Assembly: GCA_964528445.1 (NCBI GenBank)
Contig: CAZGSL010000027.1
Location: 1 to 29,814, forward strand
Length of the DNA stretch: 29,814 nucleotides
From: JAXHMM01 sp964528445
GTDB taxonomy: Bacteria > Bacteroidota > Rhodothermia > Balneolales > Balneolaceae
Reading direction: 5' to 3'
Positions 1 to 7,846 of the stretch are shown here, piece by piece. The notes below the pieces were generated by a model. That model was not told where the DNA came from. It saw nothing but the letters and a program-made list of their open reading frames with translations, and made no database searches. Numbering within the stretch: the stretch's first letter is position 1; each line of letters opens with the position of its first letter. A program made the translations under genes and the position numbers.

Positions 1-1466
1 TCCGTATACCGCTTTACCCGCTCTTCCGATTCGGGCTGGGTCGCCAGGCTGACGCCTGCCAGGAGCACGATATTTGCCACAAGACCGTAGATACCCTCGT
101 GCAGGGGCACGGGGCGCCATTCGGGAGCCAGCAGAAAGAAAATTGTCACGATGATGCCCCCGACCAGTCCCGCCATGGCCCCCGTACCGGTGGCCCGCTT
201 CCAGTAGAACATGCAGAAAACCGGCGGGAAGATCTGTGCCACGCCGCCGTAGGAGCCGAGCAGCAGGTTGACGATAGGCACTTCCGAAAAGACCGCGAAG
301 TAGTAGGCCACCAGGCTGATAACGATGACCAGAAGGCGAATGAGTTTTCGCTCCAGCCGGTCCGTCTTCCACCGCGGGGGCAGAAATTTGGCGATCCCGT
401 CGCGCACCCCGATGGATGCGGCCGAATGGAGAATGGCGTCCCCGGAGCTCATGGAGGCCGCCAGCGCTCCGGCGCATACCAGCCCGATCAGTATCACCGG
501 CAGTTCCAGCTGGGTAAGCACGTAGGGGAGGATGGCGTCTGCCGGTTCCACGCCGGGATAGGCCAGCACGGCGGTGAACCCGATAATCAGGATGGGAACC
601 AGGAAAAGCTGAAAAGTAGGATAGAGCACCACCGTAAGTTTCATGGTCCGGTCGCTGTTTGCCGCGAACGAGCGCATGAAGAAATGGGGCCAGACCGAGA
701 AACCGATCGCGGAAACCAGCACCGCCGAACTGTAGCCCCACCAGTTCCATGGTTCGCCTTCCCCGTCGAGCCCGGGTGCCGACAGCATGGCGGACATGTC
801 GCTCATGGCGATCTCGTTGAACATCTCTCCCACGCCCCCGAAGAGCTGCCAGGGGAGATAGAGCCCGATAAACCAGGCGATCACCATCATGAACATCCCC
901 TGGAACGTGTTGGTCCATCCCACGCCCATGACGCCGCTGAACCATACGTAGACCATCACCACCAGGTAGGCGATTCCGGCGCCGGCCCACTGGGGAATGG
1001 CCCCTTCGCTGATGGTGGTCAGAATATAACCCGCGCCCTTCATCTGGAGGGTGAGATAGGGGATGAACACCGTAATGCTGAGCAGGGCCAGCAGGATGGA
1101 GAGGCTGCGGCGGTTGTAGCGGTCTTCCAGTATCTCGGCCTGTGTGACAAACCCGTATCGCTCTCCCAGGCGGCGAACCTTAGGGCCGAAAAAGTAGAGG
1201 GGTATCATCCCGGTCGTCCCGTAGGCGATGATATAGAAGGCAGCCGCGCCACGGGAGTACGCCCAGCCGGGTCCGCCTAGAAATGCGAAGGAGGAGAAAA
1301 TGGATGCCCCCATCACAAAGTAGAGAATCAGCAGGTTCATGGAGCGGTCTCCCGCTACAAAACCGGTGACGCTCTCCGATATCTTAAGTCCGGGGATGAT
1401 GCCCATTCCCAGCGTGAGCAGCAGGTAGATGCCGCATATCAGCAGAATAATCATCCAGTCCGCCAT
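1..1466 (-). CDS. Sodium:solute symporter, SSS family (C-terminus beyond window)
   Basis: Integral inner-membrane Na+-coupled transporter of the SSS (solute:sodium symporter) family; the substrate cannot be told from sequence. I translated the minus strand from ATG 1466 and the frame stays open to the window edge, giving 488 visible residues of a family that is usually 480-600 long. The protein is almost entirely hydrophobic helices. Visible family landmarks include MADWMIILLICGIYLLLTLG at the start, GPGWAYSRGAAAFY in the second helix region, GYSSAVLVSAIGFSVWPHFF mid-protein, and the conserved helix segment ALAASMSSGDAILHSAAS, where the small and hydroxyl residues typical of the Na+ site lie. 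The last residues seen (ATQPESEERVKRY) look like the start of a cytosolic tail. The start lies 1 base after the stop of the DUF3311 gene, so the two are co-transcribed. Family is certain; substrate unknown. Confidence 0.93.
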   Translation of the reverse strand, partial: MADWMIILLICGIYLLLTLGMGIIPGLKISESVTGFVAGDRSMNLLILYFVMGASIFSSFAFLGGPGWAYSRGAAAFYIIAYGTTGMIPLYFFGPKVRRLGERYGFVTQAEILEDRYNRRSLSILLALLSITVFIPYLTLQMKGAGYILTTISEGAIPQWAGAGIAYLVVMVYVWFSGVMGVGWTNTFQGMFMMVIAWFIGLYLPWQLFGGVGEMFNEIAMSDMSAMLSAPGLDGEGEPWNWWGYSSAVLVSAIGFSVWPHFFMRSFAANSDRTMKLTVVLYPTFQLFLVPILIIGFTAVLAYPGVEPADAILPYVLTQLELPVILIGLVCAGALAASMSSGDAILHSAASIGVRDGIAKFLPPRWKTDRLERKLIRLLVIVISLVAYYFAVFSEVPIVNLLLGSYGGVAQIFPPVFCMFYWKRATGTGAMAGLVGGIIVTIFFLLAPEWRPVPLHEGIYGLVANIVLLAGVSLATQPESEERVKRYT

Positions 1467-1467
1467 A

Positions 1468-1689
1468 TCACTCCCCCGGATCTTTTAGACCGCCCGGCGT
1501 CGGGTCCGTCAGGTAATACCAAAGAAGGGATCCGAAGGCAAGGACCAGCATGACCAGCAGCCAGAAGAAGGAGAGGGGAAGACCCAGGATGAAGGGGCGA
1601 ATGCCCGAAAAGAGGGGATAGACCGGCCAGATCAGGCCCAGCTGGACAACCAGCAGGAGGAGCAGGAATATGATTTTTCTGCGAGTCAT
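1468..1689 (-). CDS. DUF3311 family small membrane protein, symporter partner
   Basis: A 73-residue protein with two predicted membrane helices (about residues 5-24 and 36-58), separated by a Pro-rich turn containing PFILGLPLSFFW, the recognisable core of DUF3311. The N-terminus is basic (MTRRK), so it is probably cytosolic. DUF3311 proteins are commonly encoded beside SSS-family symporters (for example YhjC next to YhjB in Bacillus subtilis) and are thought to be small accessory subunits, though no mechanism is established. Here the gene ends 1 base before the symporter start, which fits a stoichiometric partner. The start ATG (1687-1689) faces uvrC, so this is a divergent promoter region. 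Identity rests on size, topology, the motif and the neighbour. Confidence 0.82.
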   Translation of the reverse strand: MTRRKIIFLLLLLVVQLGLIWPVYPLFSGIRPFILGLPLSFFWLLVMLVLAFGSLLWYYLTDPTPGGLKDPGE

Positions 1690-1733
1690 GGCTATGTGGT
1701 GGTCAATTCTCCCCGATTATAACAGAATACATG

Positions 1734-1741
1734 TACATTTG
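1734..1741 (+). promoter_or_regulatory. Candidate -7 element (TACATTTG) upstream of uvrC
   Basis: The octamer TACATTTG matches the Bacteroidota-type -7 consensus TAnnTTTG exactly. It sits in the divergent interval between the DUF3311 gene and uvrC and would place transcription start near 1748, about 70 bases before the preferred uvrC start codon. No convincing -33 TTTG lies about 19-21 bases upstream, so support is partial. If real, it argues against the in-frame ATG codons at 1670 and 1688 being used for uvrC, because they would lie upstream of transcription start. Confidence 0.35.
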
Positions 1742-1816
1742 AAACCTCACCGGATCTATCTTTCCGGCCCGACAGTTGTTATCTTTACTTCACGCCAGAC
1801 TCATAAGACGGAAGAC

Positions 1817-3518
1817 GTGTCGGAAATAGACGTACAGCAAAAAGCGGACAACCTGCCCATGTCCCCGGGGGTCTATATGTTCAAGGACAGCGGGGGACGC
1901 CTGCTTTATGTGGGCAAGGCGAAGCGCCTTCGGGACCGGGTGCGCTCCTATTTCCAGGACTCAGCCTCCCACGACGGACGTATTCGCGTGATGGTCTCCA
2001 AAATTACCGACCTGGAGGTGATTGTCACGGATTCGGAAGCCGAGGCGCTGATCCTGGAAAACAACCTCATAAAGAAACACCAGCCCCGATACAACGTCCT
2101 CTACCGGGACGACAAGTCCTATCCCTACATCTGTGTGACCAATGCCGAGAGACCCCGCGTCTTTCCAACCCGGACGGTGGTCAACGACGGAAGCAAGTAT
2201 TACGGGCCGTACGACAGCGTGACGCATATGAAGCGGATGCTCGAATCGATCCGAAAAGCTTTCGGCCTCTGTACCTGCGCGGTCTCCCGAAAAACAGTCG
2301 ACCGGACCAAAGGGGCGCCGGGGTGGCACTCCTGTTTCGACGACTATCTCGAAGCTTGTTCGGGAGACTGGGACCTGGAGGAGTACCGGGCCGCCATAGA
2401 AAAGGTGGAGCGGATGCTGAACGGCCGTACGGGGGCCTTGATCAGCGACCTGAAAGAGGAGATGCAGATGGCGTCGGAAGCCCTCGAATTCGAGAAGGCG
2501 GCTCGGATACGGGACAGCCTGGAAGCGGTGCAGCGATACAGCCGCAAGATGAAGATGGTGGCGGACAAAAAAGTGGATCGCGATCTGTTTGCACTTTCGG
2601 TGGACGAAGAGCTGGGGGAGGCCTGCGGGGTACTCTTTAAGATACGCGAGGGAAAACTGATCGGTAAATTTCACCGGTTCCTGAAGAATATCGAGCACCT
2701 GGAGGAGGGAGGGATTCTTCAGTCGTTCGTGGAGGATTATTATACGGGGAACCGGCAGGTGGGAGGGCGCATCATACCGGATGAGGTGTACGTGAGCCAC
2801 GAGCTGGACGACGCCGAACCCCTGCTCCAGTACCTCTGGCAGCAGAAAGAGAAAAAAGTGCCCATTCATCGTCCCCAGCGCGGAGACAAAGCGCAGATGA
2901 TCCGTATGGGGCTCTCCAATGCGCGGCTGTTGCTGGGNNNNNNNNNNNNNNNNNNNNNNNNNNNNNNNNNNNNNNNNNNNNNNNNNNNNNNNNNNNNNNN
3001 NNNNNNNNNNNNNNNNNNNNNNNNNNNNNNNNNNNNNAGAGGTCGTCACCAGGCGTTACAGGCGTGTCATGAAAGAGGGAGACCAGATTCCCGACCTGAT
3101 CGTGGTGGACGGGGGACGTGGACAGCTTAACAGTGCTATCGAGGCCCTGAAGTCGATCGATTTTTACGGGGAGTGCGACATTATCGGCCTGGCCAAGCGC
3201 CTGGAGGAGGTGTTTTTGCCCGGACGCGCCGATCCCGTCATGATTCCCAAAACCTCGAGCGCCCTCAAGCTGCTGCAGAAGATACGGGACGAAGCCCACC
3301 GTTTCGCTGTAAACTTTCACAGGAAAAAACGGTCAAATCGCACCCTGCAGACCGAATTGACCCAGATCGAGGGTATCGGAGAGAAGACCGCGAAAAAGCT
3401 GCTCAGTACCTTCGGTTCGGTCAAAGGGGTCCGCGAGGCCGAACGTTCCCAACTTCAGGAGGCCGCAGGCAACAAAACCGGCCTGAAGGTGTATGAATAT
3501 TTTCACGGTTCGGAGTAG
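1817..3518 (+). CDS. uvrC: UvrABC excinuclease subunit C, interrupted by assembly gap
   Basis: UvrC makes the 3' and 5' incisions around bulky DNA lesions after UvrA/UvrB loading. Seen in order: GIY-YIG nuclease domain (MSPGVYMFKD, then LLYVGKAKRLRDRVRSYF), a Cys cluster (FGLCTCAV ... CFDDYLEACSGD), a UVR helix that contacts UvrB (around EALEFEKAARIRD), then, after the gap, the RNase H-like nuclease core (LIVVDGGRGQLN, DEAHRFAVNFHR) and the C-terminal helix-hairpin-helix (IEGIGEKTAKKLLSTFGSV). The gap at 2938-3037 removes the segment that should carry the first catalytic Asp of the RNase H-like fold (the FDxSN region). The frame differs on the two sides, as expected if the N-run length is arbitrary. 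Start: I prefer GTG 1817 (preceded by a GGAAG-like site), about 12 residues before the conserved LPxxPGVY; in-frame ATGs at 1670 and 1688 would add an unrelated N-terminus. It seems to be a single-gene unit. Confidence 0.92.
2938..3037. other. 100-N assembly gap inside uvrC
   Basis: Exactly 100 consecutive N, the usual placeholder for a scaffold gap of unknown size. The coding frame before the gap (codons starting at positions equal to 2 mod 3) and after it (0 mod 3) can only be joined if the true gap length is a multiple of 3, and 100 is not. From memory of B. subtilis UvrC, roughly 80 residues lie between the NARLLL-like helix and the EVVxRRY segment, so about 240 bases are probably missing. 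Any translation that reads through the N at face value gives a false C-terminus. Confidence 0.95.
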
Positions 3519-3780
3519 GCCGGCCAACGGCAGACAGATGGCCACCATCCAACGGGAGTATCGCATCACATGATTATGTTATATCGACATTCAGCTCAGT
3601 AAGCTACCATTCTTATAGACTCCGGCAGCAGCGTACCCTGTTCCCGGGATTCTGCTTTCACCGTGCGCACAAATGTTTTGTTTGAGTTTGGTGTTGTACA
3701 GACAGGCCGAACAACCGTTTTGTGTTAAAGCGGGTATTGAAATAAGTGAGAAAAATTCTTAAATCAGGCATGAGGCCGAT

Positions 3781-4422
3781 ATGAAGTTTGAACGCAGCAA
3801 TCACATCAGCTCCAAGTACGAACAACTGGACGATAAAGACCTCGTGCGTTTCTATCGACAGAACGGGGATGAACAGGCGTTTCGCGAGCTGATGAACCGA
3901 CATCAGTCAAAAGTCTACTCCTACATCTACTCCATGGTCGGGAGCGGAGATGTCGCGGATGATATCTTCCAGGAGACGTTCACCAAGGTGATCACCAAAA
4001 TGGACGATACCTATAACGAGCAGGGCAAGTGGATTGCCTGGGTGATGCGAATTGCTCATAACGCGACAATTGATTATTTAAGAAAACAAAAACGGTTTGT
4101 CGACGTTAGTTCTGACTACGACAAGGAGTCAAACACCGATTTCTACGACCGTCTGCCGGACGAAGATCTGGTCAGTGCCCAGGAGCAGCTCGAAAACGAC
4201 GAAGCGAAATCGAGCCTGATGAAACACATAGCGGAGCTCCCCGAGGAGCAGCGGCAGGTTGTAATGCTCCGGCACTATTACGAAATGCCGTTTAAGGAAA
4301 TAGCGGAATTGACGGATGTTTCCATCAACACCGCACTAGGACGCATGCGCTATGCGTTGATAAATCTCAGGAAACTCTTCGACCAGGAAAAAGAACAGGA
4401 GTCAAGCAAGTATGCAAAATGA
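3781..4422 (+). CDS. RNA polymerase sigma factor, ECF/sigma-70 family
   Basis: A 213-residue extracytoplasmic-function type sigma factor directing RNA polymerase to a dedicated promoter set. Region 2 spans about residues 30-105 (EQAFRELMNRHQSKVYSYIY for core binding, then DDIFQETFTKV and WIAWVMRIAHNATIDYLRKQ for -10 recognition). Region 4 covers about 142-195 and contains the helix-turn-helix MPFKEIAELTDVSINTALGR that reads the -35 element. There is no region 1 or 3, as expected for ECF factors. The linker (105-140) is acidic. The start is ATG 3781; upstream lie 262 bases without a gene, so it likely has its own promoter, but I could not pick one with confidence. The stop overlaps the next gene by 11 bases, the typical arrangement of a sigma factor with its regulator. 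The ECF subgroup cannot be assigned by eye. Confidence 0.93.
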   Translation: MKFERSNHISSKYEQLDDKDLVRFYRQNGDEQAFRELMNRHQSKVYSYIYSMVGSGDVADDIFQETFTKVITKMDDTYNEQGKWIAWVMRIAHNATIDYLRKQKRFVDVSSDYDKESNTDFYDRLPDEDLVSAQEQLENDEAKSSLMKHIAELPEEQRQVVMLRHYYEMPFKEIAELTDVSINTALGRMRYALINLRKLFDQEKEQESSKYAK

Positions 4423-5008
4423 TGAAAACGCCTGCATCCGCTATCTGATGAAGGAGATGGATCCTTCGGAGGAGGTGCTTATGGAGCGGGCGATGATGGA
4501 AGATGAAGATCTTCTCATCGAAGTGGAAAGTATGCGGAAAACCCTGGGGAGGCTGGACGATCTCCCGCGGAAGGAACCCGACCCCAAACTGACAGACTCC
4601 ATCGTCCAAAAAGCAGGCGCCCATCGACAGAAGGTGCTCTCCTCCGGCTTCTCCCTTGTGCCCATTATTCGATATGCGGCGGCGGCCGCGGTCTTGGTTT
4701 CCATGTCATTCGGTGGGTTTTACGCCTATGAATACATGGCCGCTCCCTCCCAGGATGGAGATCTCGCCGGGGGACAGCCCTCCCTGAGCGAGGGACAATC
4801 CTCCGGTTCGGGCCAACAGGGAGAGGAGGTGGCTCCGTGGGTAGACCGTAACGATGTGCTGCGACTTGAACAAAACGGCGGGGGAACCAGCCAGGAATTT
4901 GACTCGATTTTCAGAAACGCCACACGGAAACTGACTCCCCTCAACGATCCCTTCTTTCGCGGCAACGACACGCGCGCACTCCAGCTGACCGGCAGCGGCT
5001 CCAACTGA
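4412..5008 (+). CDS. Probable anti-sigma factor, single-pass membrane protein
   Basis: A 198-residue protein with an acidic helical N-terminal part (about 1-78, with MKEMDPSEEVLMERAMMEDE), one membrane helix (about 82-108, PIIRYAAAAAVLVSMSFGGF) and a Gly/Ser/Gln-rich extracytoplasmic tail of about 90 residues. There is no signal peptide, so the N-terminus should be cytosolic and the tail periplasmic. This topology, the N-terminal sequence pattern and the 11-base overlap with the ECF sigma gene are what one expects of an anti-sigma factor that sequesters its partner at the membrane. No zinc-binding HxxxCxxC motif is present, so it is not a ZAS-type anti-sigma. A GGAG site about 10 bases upstream of ATG 4412 supports the start. 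It is followed by recO after 21 bases. Function is inferred from position and topology. Confidence 0.7.
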   Translation: MQNDENACIRYLMKEMDPSEEVLMERAMMEDEDLLIEVESMRKTLGRLDDLPRKEPDPKLTDSIVQKAGAHRQKVLSSGFSLVPIIRYAAAAAVLVSMSFGGFYAYEYMAAPSQDGDLAGGQPSLSEGQSSGSGQQGEEVAPWVDRNDVLRLEQNGGGTSQEFDSIFRNATRKLTPLNDPFFRGNDTRALQLTGSGSN

Positions 5009-5029
5009 TCGCCCTACGGTGGGTTACTT

Positions 5030-5758
5030 ATGATAGTTCATACCGAAGCCATCGTATTTCGTACGGTCGACTACAGCGAATCCAGCAAAATTGTTACGCT
5101 TTTCACCCGTCGGCAGGGGAAGATTGCGGTCATGGTTCACGGTGCCAGGAAACCGAAGAGTAAATTTGCCGGACTGATGGAGGTGGGAAACCTGCTGGAG
5201 ACGGTCTACTATTTTAAGAGCACCCGTTCGGTCCAAACGCTCTCGGAGGCCTCTTATGTGGACAAGAACCTGAATCTGCGCACAGATTTCCGCAAATTGG
5301 CCACCATGACCTCCGCCATTGAGCTGATCAATCAACTCCTGCACGACGGCGAGGTCAACGAACCGATGTTTGAGCGGACCAGGAACTTTCTTCTTTGGCT
5401 GGACCGCACCGACCAGAATCCCGGGATGGTTTTTCCCTATCTTCAAATACGCCTTGCCGACGATATGGGGCTGGGAATCAGTCTGGACGAAGAGAACGGG
5501 GGACCCTACTTCCTTACCCTGGACTCGGGACAAATCTCCGCCCGTGAATCCTCCTCCCGCTCTTATAAATTGACACAAAATCAGTTACATTACGTGCGGC
5601 ATGCCCTGGGAGGGGAAAACGGCCGCATGTTTCGGGTTCCGTTCGCCGACGGGGAACTCAAGGAACTTGTCCGGCTGCTGGACCGCTATCTTCAATTTCA
5701 TGTGGAAGGATTAAAGGAGCGGAAGTCGGACGCAATTTTTGAACAGATACTGGAGTAG
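5030..5758 (+). CDS. recO: DNA repair protein RecO
   Basis: RecO works with RecR (and RecF) to load RecA onto SSB-coated gaps and to anneal strands during recombinational repair. The 242-residue length fits the family (about 240-260). The N-terminal OB fold is clear: TEAIVFRTVDYSESSKIVTL, then FTRRQGKIAVMVHGARKPKS, where the RGK/GARK basic pattern is characteristic. The rest is the helical domain. The C-terminal CxxC zinc cysteines seen in some RecO proteins (for example from Deinococcus) are absent. The start is ATG 5030, 21 bases after the anti-sigma stop. The stop TAG (5756-5758) lies 4 bases before the htrA start, so recO is embedded in the sigma/HtrA run and probably co-transcribed with it. 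Confidence 0.93.
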   Translation: MIVHTEAIVFRTVDYSESSKIVTLFTRRQGKIAVMVHGARKPKSKFAGLMEVGNLLETVYYFKSTRSVQTLSEASYVDKNLNLRTDFRKLATMTSAIELINQLLHDGEVNEPMFERTRNFLLWLDRTDQNPGMVFPYLQIRLADDMGLGISLDEENGGPYFLTLDSGQISARESSSRSYKLTQNQLHYVRHALGGENGRMFRVPFADGELKELVRLLDRYLQFHVEGLKERKSDAIFEQILE

Positions 5759-5762
5759 GAGT

Positions 5763-7274
5763 ATGAAACAACGGGAAAGACTGCTAGCGGGTTCGCTGCT
5801 TGTACTGGCGGGCATCGTGATTGGTCTGCTCATCGTGATGTTCTTCGGAGAGGAGCAGTCGGACGATCTGAATCCTGTGCGGTTCACCGAGGTGAAACGC
5901 AGCGAGAAGCCGCTCTTTACCGACGAAATGCTGAAAAAAATGGATTCCCGTTTTCTATTTAAGACCGTCGCGCAGGAGGTGGCTCCGGCTGTCGTCTATA
6001 TAGAGACACTCGTTCCCGTTCCTGAGAGCCGGTACAGGGAGGAGGAGCGGGAGAGCGGCGATTTCTGGGATCGCCTCCTTCCAAGACGTATCCGGACCGT
6101 CGGATCCGGGGTCATTATCAGCTCCGACGGCTACATCATGACCAACAGTCACGTCGTAGAGGGAACCGACGGCGATGACATTGAGGTAATTCTGGACGAC
6201 AAGCGGTCTTTTCGGGGACGCGTGGTCGGTATGGATCCCACCACCGACATCGCGGTTATCAAGATCGACGCGCGTAATCTGCCCACCGTAACTCTTGGCA
6301 ATTCCGATAAGGTGGAGGTGGGAGAGTGGGTTCTGGCCATAGGCAATCCTTTTCAGCTCCGCTCGACCGTTACGGCAGGTATTGTAAGCGCTCTCAGCCG
6401 CCAGGTGAATATTATTGAGGAGGAGATGAGCATACAGAGCTTCATCCAGACTGACGCGGCGATAAATCGCGGTAACAGCGGAGGAGCGCTCCTAAACACC
6501 AGCGGGGAACTGATCGGAATCAATACGGCCATCGCCTCGGGCGACGGCAGTTACCAGGGCTACGGTTTCGCGGTACCTTCCAACCTGGCGGGCAAGGTAG
6601 CGGGAGATCTTATCCAGTACGGGGAGGTGAGACGGGCCATGCTGGGCGTCAGTATCGTAGGCGTGAACGCGGCGAGGGCTTCCGAGCTGGAAATGGAGCG
6701 GATACGCGGTGTGGAGATTGGAACGGTGACGGCAGGCGGACCTGCTGATCATGTGGGTCTACAAGCCGGAGACGTGGTGCTGAGCGTCAATGATGAGCCG
6801 GTCAACGAGGCCAACCAGCTGCAGCAGAAAATTGCGGTGCACTCACCGGGTGACACAGTCACCCTTCGGATCTGGCGGGATCAGCGGGAATTCAACGAGC
6901 GCGTGGAACTTGCACTGCGGGAAGAGGTGCAGTCAGGGAATGGCCCCTCCGAGGAGAACTCCGAAACGGAAGGGGAATATCACCAGGATTTTCAATTTGA
7001 GAATTTTGAGGAGCTTGGATTCCAGGTAGCGCATTACCGGCAGGAGGGCGGGGAAGCGGAACTGGTAGTCACCAGGGTGGAGGAGGGCGGCGAAGCCTAT
7101 CGCCGCGGCATACGAAGAGGATTCAGAATCATCGGCGTGGAGGGTGAGGAGCCGGGAGACCTGGAGACCATGAAGGAGCGGATCGAGCGTGCTCTTGAAG
7201 AAAATGGATCGGTGGTGTTGCAGGTCGAAACGCCGGAGGAGAGGCGCAGCTATTTTGAATTGAAAAGACCGTAG
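5763..7274 (+). CDS. HtrA/Deg-family serine protease with two PDZ domains
   Basis: Envelope trypsin-like protease and chaperone of the DegP/DegQ/DegS type, 503 residues from ATG 5763 (preferred over in-frame TTG 5739 because a GGAGTAGGAG site precedes it). Residues 7-28 form an uncleaved-looking signal anchor. The catalytic triad is intact: His130 (IMTNSHVV), Asp162 (PTTDIAVIK) and Ser239 (NRGNSGGAL). PDZ1 lies about 300-390 (VTAGGPADHVGLQAGDVVLS). After an acidic linker (EENSETEGEYH) comes a divergent PDZ2, about 420-500 (VTRVEEGGEAYRRGIRRGF). In the DegS/RseP paradigm such proteases cleave anti-sigma factors, and this one lies in the same operon as an ECF sigma and a probable anti-sigma, so that role is plausible here. 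It could instead be a general DegQ-like protease. Confidence 0.94.
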   Translation: MKQRERLLAGSLLVLAGIVIGLLIVMFFGEEQSDDLNPVRFTEVKRSEKPLFTDEMLKKMDSRFLFKTVAQEVAPAVVYIETLVPVPESRYREEERESGDFWDRLLPRRIRTVGSGVIISSDGYIMTNSHVVEGTDGDDIEVILDDKRSFRGRVVGMDPTTDIAVIKIDARNLPTVTLGNSDKVEVGEWVLAIGNPFQLRSTVTAGIVSALSRQVNIIEEEMSIQSFIQTDAAINRGNSGGALLNTSGELIGINTAIASGDGSYQGYGFAVPSNLAGKVAGDLIQYGEVRRAMLGVSIVGVNAARASELEMERIRGVEIGTVTAGGPADHVGLQAGDVVLSVNDEPVNEANQLQQKIAVHSPGDTVTLRIWRDQREFNERVELALREEVQSGNGPSEENSETEGEYHQDFQFENFEELGFQVAHYRQEGGEAELVVTRVEEGGEAYRRGIRRGFRIIGVEGEEPGDLETMKERIERALEENGSVVLQVETPEERRSYFELKRP

Positions 7275-7294
7275 ATTACAGCGTGATGGAAGAG

Positions 7295-7843
7295 ATGAAG
7301 ATGGGGGTGTTGTTGGCGGGAATCCTTGTTCTGGTGGGATGTTCTGGCCCTTCCCAGCTGTCCGATGCCGATTCCCCGGCGCCGGTGGAGGAAGAGAGCG
7401 AGCGTGCCCATCCGGACTGGTACCGTACCGATTTCTCTTTGGAACGCACGGGAGGAGAATTCCAGGTCCAGGCGGCCGCACTGGGACCCGACTCGGCCTC
7501 CGCTGCCGAAAATGCGGTGCGCATTGCGCGGCTGAGACTTGAGTCGGAGATGTCGTCGCAGCTGGAGGAGATCCGTCGCAGCGCAGTTCGGGAAGGTAAC
7601 GGTGAGAGACTGGAGAATCCCGATTTTATACGGGTGCTCAGGAACACGGAAGCGCTCCTCGGCGAGACTGCCTCACGGGACCGGATCGAAGTAATGATCA
7701 CCGGCACCGCGCCATCCCGAAGGGCATTCGTGCAGCTTCGGTTTTCCAGAGAAGAGGTTATCGCTCTTCTGGAATCCGAATTATCGGCCCACGAAGCGGC
7801 ATGGAACGCCTTCCGGGGCTCCGCGGCTTTTTCACGCTGGTAG
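7295..7843 (+). CDS. Putative lipoprotein, LPP20-like, last gene of sigma operon
   Basis: A small secreted protein with a hydrophobic signal followed by a lipobox (LVLVGC), so it should be lipidated on that Cys and sit in the envelope. After a Pro/Glu linker comes HPDWYRTDF and an Ala-rich helix (SASAAENAVRIARLRLESEM), a layout resembling the LPP20 family of outer-membrane lipoproteins, in which a P-D-W motif precedes a run of Ala at helical spacing. The function of that family is unknown. It starts about 20 bases after htrA and is likely co-transcribed. The start is ambiguous: GTG 7283, ATG 7286, ATG 7295 and ATG 7301 are all in frame; 7295 gives the normal Met-Lys signal start. The gene ends 3 bases before the convergent icd stop. 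The lipoprotein call is solid; the family call is tentative. Confidence 0.72.
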   Translation: MKMGVLLAGILVLVGCSGPSQLSDADSPAPVEEESERAHPDWYRTDFSLERTGGEFQVQAAALGPDSASAAENAVRIARLRLESEMSSQLEEIRRSAVREGNGERLENPDFIRVLRNTEALLGETASRDRIEVMITGTAPSRRAFVQLRFSREEVIALLESELSAHEAAWNAFRGSAAFSRW

Positions 7844-7846
7844 CGG

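Noticed and set aside
99..1280. A 393-codon open frame on the plus strand
   Set aside because: It is antisense to the clear sodium:solute symporter; the translation is His/Gly/Asp-rich low-complexity with no family resemblance.
1670..1816. N-terminal extension of uvrC from ATG 1670 or 1688
   Set aside because: It would overlap the DUF3311 gene, has no family similarity and lies largely upstream of the candidate promoter; GTG 1817 is preferred.
2919..3130. Reading frames that run straight through the uvrC N-run
   Set aside because: The N-run length is arbitrary, so residues placed on its far side by simple counting are in the wrong frame.
3519..3780. Possible promoter or small gene before the sigma factor
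   Set aside because: I saw TTGAAA-like and TTTG-like boxes but no consistent pair and no credible small protein; autoregulation is likely but not visible.
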